Part shown: in pieces, positions 1-5,223 of the stretch
How positions within the stretch are numbered: position 1 is the first letter of the stretch
Layout: every line of letters begins with the position of its first letter
Origin: Methanoregula sp.
GTDB taxonomy: Archaea; Halobacteriota; Methanomicrobia; Methanomicrobiales; Methanospirillaceae
Reading direction: 5' to 3'
Length of the DNA stretch: 5,223 nt
NCBI GenBank assembly: GCA_028711405.1
Contig: JAQTSH010000136.1
Coordinates: 1 to 5,223 of the forward strand
Notes under the pieces: generated by a model
The model's input: the letters and a program-made list of their open reading frames with translations, nothing else
Database searches by the model: none
Told to the model about the DNA's origin: nothing
Program-made: the position numbers and the translations under genes

Positions 1-509
1 GGTGTCGCGCCGTGCTTCTTTAAGTATTTCACCACTTCGCGCATCGTGTTACCTGAGGTGATCACATCGTCAACGATGATACATCGCTCGCCCGCGACCG
101 TCGCAAAGTTTCCGCTGATCGAACCGACCGGGTGCTCGCTCGTGTTCTGCTTTGACGGGTGGTAGATGGCAAGCCGGGCATCTTCCTTGACCGCGATGAG
201 CGTGGCAAGCGGGATACCGGAGAGCGCAATCCCGACAATGACCCCTGCCGCAGCGGCACCGGTATTCCCCTGAGTCCCGTAATACCGGGCGAGGAGCATG
301 ATGGCGGTCTCATCCACAAGGGCTGCCTGGCTGCTGACGGCAGTCCAGTCGATATGGACATCTTTCGGGGCGGCGGAACCTTTTGCCTGGGTGAGGAGCC
401 AGGTCACCGTCTCCATGGAGAGCGAGAGCTCATCGGCTATCTGCCCGGGACTGTGTCCTTCGGAGAGGAGCAGTTTTGCCCGGCTGATCAGATCATCAAG
501 GGAAGACAT
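1..509 (-). CDS. gfcR: GfcR-like HTH / phosphoribosyltransferase-domain regulator, 3' end cut by window edge
   Basis: Reading leftward from the ATG at 509-507 gives 169 codons open to the window edge. The family is about 200 residues, so roughly 35 C-terminal residues are missing. Residues about 5-42 form a helix-turn-helix (SPGQIADELSLSMETV). From about 60 a type I phosphoribosyltransferase fold follows, with the PRPP-binding loop at 144-156 (IIVDDVITSGNTM). This architecture matches the archaeal 'orotate phosphoribosyltransferase-like' proteins, whose haloarchaeal member GfcR regulates sugar catabolism genes. I see no Lys-rich catalytic loop like that of true orotate phosphoribosyltransferase between 106 and 141, so a regulatory rather than PyrE role is inferred; the ligand is unknown. 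It lies 21 nt after nob1. No Shine-Dalgarno precedes the ATG, but a TATA/BRE-like element lies about 26 nt upstream, suggesting a leaderless mRNA. Family call is confident; its target genes in this organism are not known. Confidence 0.85.
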   Translation of the reverse strand, partial: MSSLDDLISRAKLLLSEGHSPGQIADELSLSMETVTWLLTQAKGSAAPKDVHIDWTAVSSQAALVDETAIMLLARYYGTQGNTGAAAAGVIVGIALSGIPLATLIAVKEDARLAIYHPSKQNTSEHPVGSISGNFATVAGERCIIVDDVITSGNTMREVVKYLKKHGAT

Positions 510-530
510 GGGAAAGAGGTTTGTCGTTAT

Positions 531-545
531 CTATTTAAGTTTTCG
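531..545 (-). promoter_or_regulatory. candidate archaeal BRE/TATA promoter for gfcR, inside the 3' end of nob1
   Basis: On the minus strand this reads CGAAAACTTAAATAG: a purine/A-rich BRE-like run followed by a TATA-like core. The core centre lies about 26-27 nt before the gfcR ATG at 509, the usual archaeal TATA-to-start distance, so transcription would begin at or next to the ATG. The missing Shine-Dalgarno at gfcR agrees with this. The element covers the last codons and TAG stop of nob1 (Lys-Leu-Lys-stop), so part of the match is also constrained by coding sequence. Confidence 0.45.
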
Positions 546-1001
546 TCTGATTTGGGCACCGCAGACCAGGCATTCCCCGTCTGTATCCGCATACCTGCCA
601 CACCCGCTGCACCGGTACTTCCACGCAATCTTCTTTGCCGCCCGCTGCTGGATCTGATGTACATGAACGCCCAGTTCCAGGGCGACGTTCTGGATGGCGA
701 AATCATCGGTATACAGCACCGCGTCACAATCAATCGCGAGGGCAAGCAGGTCGCAGTCCGTCGCTGAGATCACCCGGGCATCCCGGCTCCTTTCGGCAGC
801 TGCCTGTACTTTTGCCCGTGACTCCTTCGTGGGTGAGACGATCCGGAGTCCTTCAGCCAACAGTTTCTCGAGTTTTCCTTTTGCCCGCAGATCCCGGAGT
901 TCCTCTGGCACTGAAGGCGGGGTGAAGAGTTCCCCTTCAACCGGGCAGTCACAAAAGAAAAGGGATGAGTCAAGAACGCATTTTTTGGATTGCACTGCCA
1001 T
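531..1001 (-). CDS. nob1: Nob1-type rRNA endonuclease (PIN domain plus zinc ribbon)
   Basis: The protein has 156 residues, normal for archaeal Nob1. The N-terminal PIN nuclease domain shows the expected acidic metal-binding residues: D11 (VLDSS), E33/E34 (PEEL), D82/D84 (ATDCDLLALA) and D99/D100 (YTDDFAIQNVA). The C-terminal zinc ribbon has C131-x2-C134 and C144-x2-C147, followed by a basic tail. Archaeal and eukaryotic Nob1 cleave the 3' end of pre-16S/18S rRNA during late small-subunit maturation; this role is taken from the family. The ATG at 1001 is the only usable start, because the frame is closed upstream by a stop at 1035-1037. A weak Shine-Dalgarno (GGGGT, 1009-1013 on the minus strand) lies 7 nt before it. 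The gene begins 56 nt after prs and no clear promoter is seen in the gap, so co-transcription with prs is likely. Confidence 0.93.
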   Translation of the reverse strand: MAVQSKKCVLDSSLFFCDCPVEGELFTPPSVPEELRDLRAKGKLEKLLAEGLRIVSPTKESRAKVQAAAERSRDARVISATDCDLLALAIDCDAVLYTDDFAIQNVALELGVHVHQIQQRAAKKIAWKYRCSGCGRYADTDGECLVCGAQIRRKLK

Positions 1002-1008
1002 CGTCTGG

Positions 1009-1013
1009 ACCCC
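1009..1013 (-). promoter_or_regulatory. weak ribosome binding site of nob1
   Basis: GGGGT on the minus strand, 7 nt before the ATG at 1001. It can pair with the archaeal anti-Shine-Dalgarno if one G-U wobble is allowed. It supports the chosen nob1 start but is a short match in GC-rich DNA. Confidence 0.4.
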
Positions 1014-1057
1014 GCCGGGTGCTCTGGTGTATCCTCAACCTGTGCCGGGGCATCCCC

Positions 1058-1900
1058 TCACCTGAGGGCGTCCGCGATCCGGGTAGCTGCCGAGATCTGG
1101 CTGCATGCACGTTCAATCGTGTCGCTACAGACAATATCACGGATACCGTTAGCTTTCAAATGGACATACGCCCCGCCGATCAGCACCCCATGGACGCATG
1201 CTGCATACACCTGTTCCGCACCCTCTTTGTACAACATGCCGGCTGCCGTTGCGATCGTTCCCCCGGTCGAGATGATGTCGTCTACGATGACGACCGACCG
1301 CGACGCGGCGCAGACCTTCTTTGGCGCCATCTTCACTTCAACCCCGGAGAGGCGTGTCTTTTCCAGGTTATCAAAGTCCCAGTTGCCCGCAGAGGCAACA
1401 TCCCTGGCAAAGTCGAGGGCGCCTTCGTCCGGCGCGAGTATCAGGGGATCGTCAAGTGCGGCGGATTCGATATACTCCCCGATATCCCGTGCGAGCGTGA
1501 GGTTCGTGGTCGGGACATCGAAATATTTCAGCACCTCTCTCTCGTGGATGTTCACCGTGATACAGGATTCCACCCCGCGCCCGAGCGTCCGTGCGATGGC
1601 ACGGGCGCTGATGGGTTCTCCGTCATGGAACCGCTTGTCCTGCCGTGCATATCCCATGTAGGGAATCACGAGTCGGTTCGTTGCGCAGTCACAGGCATCG
1701 ATCAACAGGAGCAGCTGGACCAGCGCATCGTTGTCCACGATGCTTCCGACGATGATCATCTCATCATCCGGTTTGTCCGCACAAAGGTACTGCTCCCCGT
1801 CCGGGAACCGGGTAAATTTTACATCAACAACCGTGGTGTTGAGCGCCCCGGCAATGCGGGCAGCAAGGATTTGGGATCTCTCAGTGCTGATCACTCTCAT
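1058..1900 (-). CDS. prs: ribose-phosphate pyrophosphokinase (PRPP synthetase), archaeal type
   Basis: A cytosolic enzyme that converts ATP and ribose 5-phosphate to PRPP and AMP, feeding nucleotide, histidine and tryptophan synthesis. Its 280 residues are typical of archaeal forms and shorter than bacterial Prs (about 315). Visible motifs in order are RFPDGE (31-36), PYMGYARQDKRF (80-91, ATP-binding flexible region), NIHE with the conserved His at 119, PDEGA (157-161), a Lys-x-Arg catalytic pair at 181-183, and the PRPP/ribose-phosphate loop VVIVDDIISTGGT (203-215). All key residues are present. The ATG at 1900 is the only ATG, GTG or TTG before the upstream in-frame stop at 1943-1945; AGGA (1909-1912, minus strand) lies 8 nt before it as a weak ribosome binding site. 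It is the first gene of the leftward group and is divergent from lonB. Confidence 0.97.
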   Translation of the reverse strand: MRVISTERSQILAARIAGALNTTVVDVKFTRFPDGEQYLCADKPDDEMIIVGSIVDNDALVQLLLLIDACDCATNRLVIPYMGYARQDKRFHDGEPISARAIARTLGRGVESCITVNIHEREVLKYFDVPTTNLTLARDIGEYIESAALDDPLILAPDEGALDFARDVASAGNWDFDNLEKTRLSGVEVKMAPKKVCAASRSVVIVDDIISTGGTIATAAGMLYKEGAEQVYAACVHGVLIGGAYVHLKANGIRDIVCSDTIERACSQISAATRIADALR

Positions 1901-1941
1901 GATAATGTTCCTGTTCGTGCCGCAGACAGCACAGCATCTGG

Positions 1942-1976
1942 ATTAATATTCTCTGTTCTGTTTTGTATGTTTATGC
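1942..1976 (-). promoter_or_regulatory. candidate promoter region of prs (two alternative TATA-like cores)
   Basis: On the minus strand two AT-rich cores lie upstream of prs. AATATTAAT sits near 1942-1950 behind a purine-rich run (ACAGAGA); it would start transcription near 1920 and give a leader of about 20 nt. CATAAA sits at 1970-1975 and would start near 1947. Neither is a strong consensus, so the region rather than one site is annotated. Confidence 0.35.
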
Positions 1977-2000
1977 ATTGACCAGACCTGCTATCCTCAC

Positions 2001-2014
2001 TTCACCGACGTGAA
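2001..2014. promoter_or_regulatory. inverted repeat, possible operator between divergent promoters
   Basis: TTCAC-CGAC-GTGAA is a perfect 5-bp inverted repeat around a 4-nt spacer, about 100 nt from both the prs and lonB start codons and upstream of both candidate TATA elements. The two-fold symmetry suits a dimeric regulator, but a 5-bp arm can occur by chance, and no regulator can be named from sequence alone. Confidence 0.25.
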
Positions 2015-2047
2015 ACTACCAACAATATCCCGTCATTACCATCAGCT

Positions 2048-2061
2048 GAAAGTACTTAAAC
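2048..2061 (+). promoter_or_regulatory. candidate BRE/TATA promoter of lonB
   Basis: GAAAG followed by TACTTAAAC resembles an archaeal BRE plus TATA box and shares the core ACTTAAA with the element upstream of gfcR. Transcription would begin near 2083, leaving a leader of about 33 nt that contains the lonB ribosome binding site. A second AT-rich core, TTTATAT at 2075-2081, would place the start near 2104, inside the Shine-Dalgarno, and lacks a purine-rich BRE, so it is the less likely choice. Confidence 0.5.
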
Positions 2062-2100
2062 TATCATGCGTCAATTTATATGGAATCCCACGGGTAAAAA

Positions 2101-2107
2101 GAGGTAA
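2101..2107 (+). promoter_or_regulatory. ribosome binding site of lonB
   Basis: GAGGTAA lies 8 nt before the ATG at 2116 and is the clearest Shine-Dalgarno in the window. An in-frame stop (TAA, 2095-2097) excludes an upstream start, so together they fix the lonB start. Confidence 0.8.
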
Positions 2108-2115
2108 TTCCGGCA

Positions 2116-4044
2116 ATGGAAAATTTGATACCCCCTGAACAATCTCACGAAGACAAAAAAGAGGTTCCCCCCCCGGTAGCTCCGGTTGTAGAAGGTGCGT
2201 CCTCCCAGATTGAAGTCCCCGCAAAACTGATCGATCAGGTGATCGGTCAGGAGCACGCGGTCGAAGTGATCCGAAAAGCTGCCATTCAGCGCCGGCATGT
2301 GATGATGATCGGAAGCCCGGGTACCGGTAAATCCATGCTTGCAAAAGCGATGGCAGAACTGCTCCCGAAAGAGGATCTGCTGGATATCCTTGTCTACCCG
2401 AACTCCGATGACCCCAATAACCCGGTCGTCCGGACTGTTGCCGGAGGACGGGGCAAACAGATCGTCGGCGCCCATAAAGCCGAGGCAAAGAAGAAGATAC
2501 AGTTCCGGAATACGATCCTCATCCTGCTTGTGATCGGTATCATCGGGTACGCGTTTCTTACCTACCAGTGGCTGATGGGGATCATCGCCGCTGCGTTTGT
2601 GTTTATGGCGCTGCGGTACACAACGCCCCGCGAAGAGGCGATGGTGCCCAAGTTGCTCGTCTCGAACGACACGAAGACGATCGCTCCGTTCATCGACGGG
2701 ACCGGCTCGCATGCCGGGGCACTTCTCGGGGATGTCCGGCACGACCCGTTCCAGAGCGGTGGACTGGAGACCCCCGCACACGACCGGGTGGAAGCCGGGG
2801 CGATCCACCGGTCCAACGGCGGGGTGCTCTTCATCGATGAGATCAATACCCTCGATCCCCATTCCCAGCAGAACCTCCTGACTGCACTCCAGGAAGGGGA
2901 ATTCCCCATCACCGGGCAGAGCGAACGGTCGAGCGGGGCAATGGTCCGGACGGAACCCGTCCCCTGCAAATTCGTCATGATTGCAGCGGGGAACCTCGAT
3001 GCAATCCAAGGTATGCACCCGGCGCTCCGTTCCCGTCTCCGTGGATACGGGTATGAAGTGTACATGTCGGAGAGCATGGAGGACAATGAGGAGAACCGGC
3101 AGAAGTATATCCGGTTCATCGCGCAGGAAGTGAAAAATGACGGCAAGATCCCGCATTTTGACCCCGGTGCCATCGACGAAGTGATCCGGGAGTCCCGGCG
3201 GCGCTCGAACCGGAAGGGACACCTTACGCTAAAGTTCAGGGATATGGGAGGACTGATCCGGGTCGCCGGGGATATCGCCCGCCAGGAAGGCGCCCCGCTC
3301 ACCACCGCTGCCCATGTGGTTGCGGCTAAGATCACTGCCCGCTCGATCGAGGACCAGGTCTCGGACGATTACATCCGGAGAAGCCGGGAGTACGAGCTGA
3401 CCGTGATCGAGGGGACACGTATCGGCAGGGTGAATGGTCTTGCGGTCATGGGGAGCGACTCAGGATCTGTGCTGCCGATCATGGCGGAAGTGACGCCGGT
3501 GCAGGGTGCGAGTGGCACCGTCATCGCCACCGGTATGTTAAAGGAGATCGCGCAGGAATCGATCAAGAACGTGAGCGCGATCTTAAAGAAGTTCACCGGA
3601 AAGGATGTGAAAAATATCGATATCCACATCCAGTTCATCGGCACCTATGGCGGGGTTGAGGGCGATTCAGCCTCGATCAGCGTCGCGACCGCGGTAATCA
3701 GCGCGATCGAAGGGATCCCGGTCCGGCAGGACCTCGCGATGACCGGGTCGCTCTCGGTCCGGGGCGACGTTCTGCCGGTCGGTGGTGTGACGTTTAAAAT
3801 CGAAGCAGCGGCAAAAGCCGGGATTAAGACTGTCCTTATCCCGCGCACGAACATCAACGATGTGTTGATCGAGGAGCGGTACAAATCCCTTGTCACCGTC
3901 ATTCCGGTCGATACAATCGAAGAAGTGCTCAAACATGCACTCGTGCCGGAGAATGCCGAGGGGTTCCTTGCCAAACTGAAGCGGATGACCCTTCGGTCCA
4001 CCGCGATGATCGCTGACCCCGCCATGATACAGCCGGTTGCATGA
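2116..4044 (+). CDS. lonB: membrane-anchored ATP-dependent protease LonB (archaeal Lon)
   Basis: The 642 residues match archaeal LonB, which degrades damaged or regulatory proteins at the membrane. A short Pro-rich N-terminus (1-35) replaces the bacterial Lon N-domain. The AAA+ module follows, with Walker A GSPGTGKS (66-73), Walker B GGVLFIDE (235-242), sensor-1 Asn 293 (AAGN) and a probable arginine finger at R305/R307. Between Walker A and B two hydrophobic segments (about 132-149 and 152-167) form the membrane anchor, as is known for archaeal Lon. The C-terminal protease domain holds the Ser-Lys dyad: S518 in EGDSAS and K561 in GVTFKIEAA, 43 residues apart, with E515 and D517 next to the serine. 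All catalytic residues are present, so an active protease is expected. Codons 18-20 contain a run of eight C. The stop codon overlaps the tldD start (ATGA). Confidence 0.98.
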   Translation: MENLIPPEQSHEDKKEVPPPVAPVVEGASSQIEVPAKLIDQVIGQEHAVEVIRKAAIQRRHVMMIGSPGTGKSMLAKAMAELLPKEDLLDILVYPNSDDPNNPVVRTVAGGRGKQIVGAHKAEAKKKIQFRNTILILLVIGIIGYAFLTYQWLMGIIAAAFVFMALRYTTPREEAMVPKLLVSNDTKTIAPFIDGTGSHAGALLGDVRHDPFQSGGLETPAHDRVEAGAIHRSNGGVLFIDEINTLDPHSQQNLLTALQEGEFPITGQSERSSGAMVRTEPVPCKFVMIAAGNLDAIQGMHPALRSRLRGYGYEVYMSESMEDNEENRQKYIRFIAQEVKNDGKIPHFDPGAIDEVIRESRRRSNRKGHLTLKFRDMGGLIRVAGDIARQEGAPLTTAAHVVAAKITARSIEDQVSDDYIRRSREYELTVIEGTRIGRVNGLAVMGSDSGSVLPIMAEVTPVQGASGTVIATGMLKEIAQESIKNVSAILKKFTGKDVKNIDIHIQFIGTYGGVEGDSASISVATAVISAIEGIPVRQDLAMTGSLSVRGDVLPVGGVTFKIEAAAKAGIKTVLIPRTNINDVLIEERYKSLVTVIPVDTIEEVLKHALVPENAEGFLAKLKRMTLRSTAMIADPAMIQPVA

Positions 4045-5223
4045 CAGCGCTTTCGGGAATCCGGTATTACGATGTGCGGCATGTGACCGGACAGGTGACG
4101 CATATCGATATTGACAGCGGTGTCGTGGAATCTGCGGGAACCTCTTTTTTCGATAAAGCTGTTGTGAGAACCCTTGGGCAGCGGGGATGGGGGATCATCC
4201 AGGTTGACAACTACCAGCCCAGCTCCCGGAAAAAGTTTGAGGAGATCCTTGCTTCCGCAGGGAGACTCGCAGGGATTACCGCAGAACCAGTTCTTTTAGG
4301 TGACGCTACGCGCCACATGCTCCCGGTGCCGGCAGCCAAAGAGGACTGCCGGAGCGTGGACATCGGGGAGAAGGCGGACATCCTTGCCGGGATTGAACGT
4401 GCCGCCAGTCACCCGCAGGTCGTGAACCGCAGGGCAAACTACATAGAAAGGATCGAGCAGGTCCGGTTCTCGGACAGTTCGGAGAATGAATTCTCGTATG
4501 AGATCTGCCGGTCCGGGTTCTCGGTTCTCGCGGTGGCGTCCCGGAACGGGAACGTCCAGATGGGGTATGAACGCGATCACTCGATCCATGGGTTTAACCT
4601 CCGGCACCGCGAGGAGCGCGGGAAGAAGGCAGCAGAGATTGCCGTCGCACTGCTCGATGCCGGTGCGGCGAAAGGCGGGAAGATGCATGCGGTTCTCGAC
4701 CCGGAACTTGCCGGCGTGTTCGCCCATGAAGCGGTCGGGCACGCGAGCGAGGGGGATCTCATCCAGGAAGGAAATTCAGTCTTAAAAGGGATGACCGGGC
4801 AGAAGATCGGGAATGAACAGCTCACGATCATCGATGATCCCACCATCCACGAGTTCGGGTTCGAGCCGGTCGATGCCGAAGGGGTTGCTGTGCGAAGAAC
4901 TGAGATCATCCGGCGGGGCGTGGTGAACAGTTTCCTCCACAGTCGTGAGACCCTTGCCGCGATAGGGAACGGTATGGCTGGGCATGCCCGTGCGATGCCG
5001 GGCGAACCCCCTCTCGTCCGGATGAGCAACACGTTCATCGAGGCAGGGGATGCGACGACCGACGATATCTTCAGTGAATGCAAAAACGGGATCTTCCTCA
5101 AGGGTTCCCGTGGGGGACAGGTCGATCCGGGACGGGGCGTCTTCCAGTTCAACGCGGAGTACGGCTATCTCATCGAGGACGGGGAGTGCACGAAGATGTG
5201 CCGGGATGTGTCCCTGTCCGGGG
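4041..5223 (+). CDS. tldD: TldD-family metalloprotease, 3' end cut by window edge
   Basis: The frame opened by the ATG at 4041 is free of stops for 394 codons to the window edge. TldD proteins are usually about 440-480 residues, so the C-terminus is missing. The zinc-binding HExxxH motif is HEAVGH at residues 229-234, inside FAHEAVGHASEGD. Further family signatures are a Gly-rich GSRGGQVDPGRGVFQF segment (about 355-370) and the following EYGYLIEDGE. The third ligand, a Cys near the C-terminus in E. coli TldD, would lie past the edge and cannot be checked. TldD acts in the cytosol with its homologue TldE/PmbA on unfolded or small peptides (in E. coli, microcin B17 and CcdA processing); a pmbA-like gene may follow outside the window. 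No Shine-Dalgarno precedes the start. The ATGA overlap with lonB points to translation by coupling from lonB. TldD identity is confident; its substrate here is unknown. Confidence 0.93.
   Translation, partial: MTALSGIRYYDVRHVTGQVTHIDIDSGVVESAGTSFFDKAVVRTLGQRGWGIIQVDNYQPSSRKKFEEILASAGRLAGITAEPVLLGDATRHMLPVPAAKEDCRSVDIGEKADILAGIERAASHPQVVNRRANYIERIEQVRFSDSSENEFSYEICRSGFSVLAVASRNGNVQMGYERDHSIHGFNLRHREERGKKAAEIAVALLDAGAAKGGKMHAVLDPELAGVFAHEAVGHASEGDLIQEGNSVLKGMTGQKIGNEQLTIIDDPTIHEFGFEPVDAEGVAVRRTEIIRRGVVNSFLHSRETLAAIGNGMAGHARAMPGEPPLVRMSNTFIEAGDATTDDIFSECKNGIFLKGSRGGQVDPGRGVFQFNAEYGYLIEDGECTKMCRDVSLSG

Noticed and set aside
159..767. 202-codon plus-strand frame spanning gfcR and nob1
   Set aside because: It is antisense to two real genes with clear HTH, PRTase and PIN motifs, and has no ribosome binding site or domain.
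973..1053. Small minus-strand frame from the ATG at 1053 overlapping the nob1 start, out of frame with nob1
   Set aside because: About 27 residues, Arg-rich with no motif. It could be a leader peptide but nothing supports it beyond an ATG after a G-rich run.
1047..1057. GGGG-CAT-CCCC hairpin directly after the prs stop
   Set aside because: The stem is only 4 bp with a 3-nt loop, there is no T-run after it, and nob1 follows in the same direction; it is too weak to call a terminator.
1924..1939. CAGACAGCACAGCATCTG-like imperfect repeat in the prs leader
   Set aside because: Only four end bases pair and the interior mismatches, so there is no credible hairpin, riboswitch or operator.
965..1981. 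338-codon open frame on the plus strand, antisense to prs
   Set aside because: It lies opposite a complete, motif-rich prs gene, shows no recognisable domain, and is explained by the lack of stops opposite GC-rich codons.
2071..3222. 383-codon open frame on the minus strand, antisense to lonB and reaching into the intergenic region
   Set aside because: The sense strand has an unmistakable Lon with intact Walker and protease motifs; the antisense product has an odd composition and no known motif.
4826..4839. 14-bp perfect palindrome GATCATCGATGATC inside tldD
   Set aside because: It follows from adjacent Ile-Ile-Asp-Asp codons (ATC ATC GAT GAT), the preferred codons here, and sits inside the coding frame.

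Overview
The window looks like chromosomal DNA from a euryarchaeal methanogen, most likely of the order Methanomicrobiales (Methanoregula-like). This placement is inferred from protein character, not from a database search. The grounds are a membrane-anchored archaeal LonB protease, an archaeal Nob1 (PIN plus zinc ribbon), a short archaeal-type PRPP synthetase, an archaea-specific HTH-PRTase regulator (GfcR type), TATA/BRE-like promoter elements, and a moderately GC-rich coding style with many CGG, ATC and GCG codons. I see no mobile element, CRISPR array, tRNA or rRNA.

Layout: two divergent gene groups meet at a 215-bp intergenic region (1901-2115). Leftward (minus strand) run prs (1058-1900), nob1 (531-1001) and a gfcR-like gene cut by the left edge (1-509). 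Rightward (plus strand) run lonB (2116-4044) and tldD (4041-5223, cut by the right edge). The stop of lonB and the start of tldD overlap as ATGA. No stretch over 300 bases lacks a gene.

The left group makes PRPP (Prs), matures the 3' end of 16S rRNA (Nob1), and encodes a probable DNA-binding regulator with a PRPP-binding fold (GfcR-like). A TATA/BRE-like element sits across the last codons of nob1, at the distance expected for a leaderless gfcR transcript, so gfcR may be transcribed both with the operon and alone. The right group pairs a membrane-bound AAA+ protease with a TldD-type metallopeptidase, translationally coupled, which suggests a shared protein or peptide turnover role.

All five genes belong to known families, and I found no convincing new system. 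The points most worth checking are the putative leaderless promoter, the lonB-tldD coupling, the prs-nob1-gfcR grouping and a symmetric element in the divergent promoter region.
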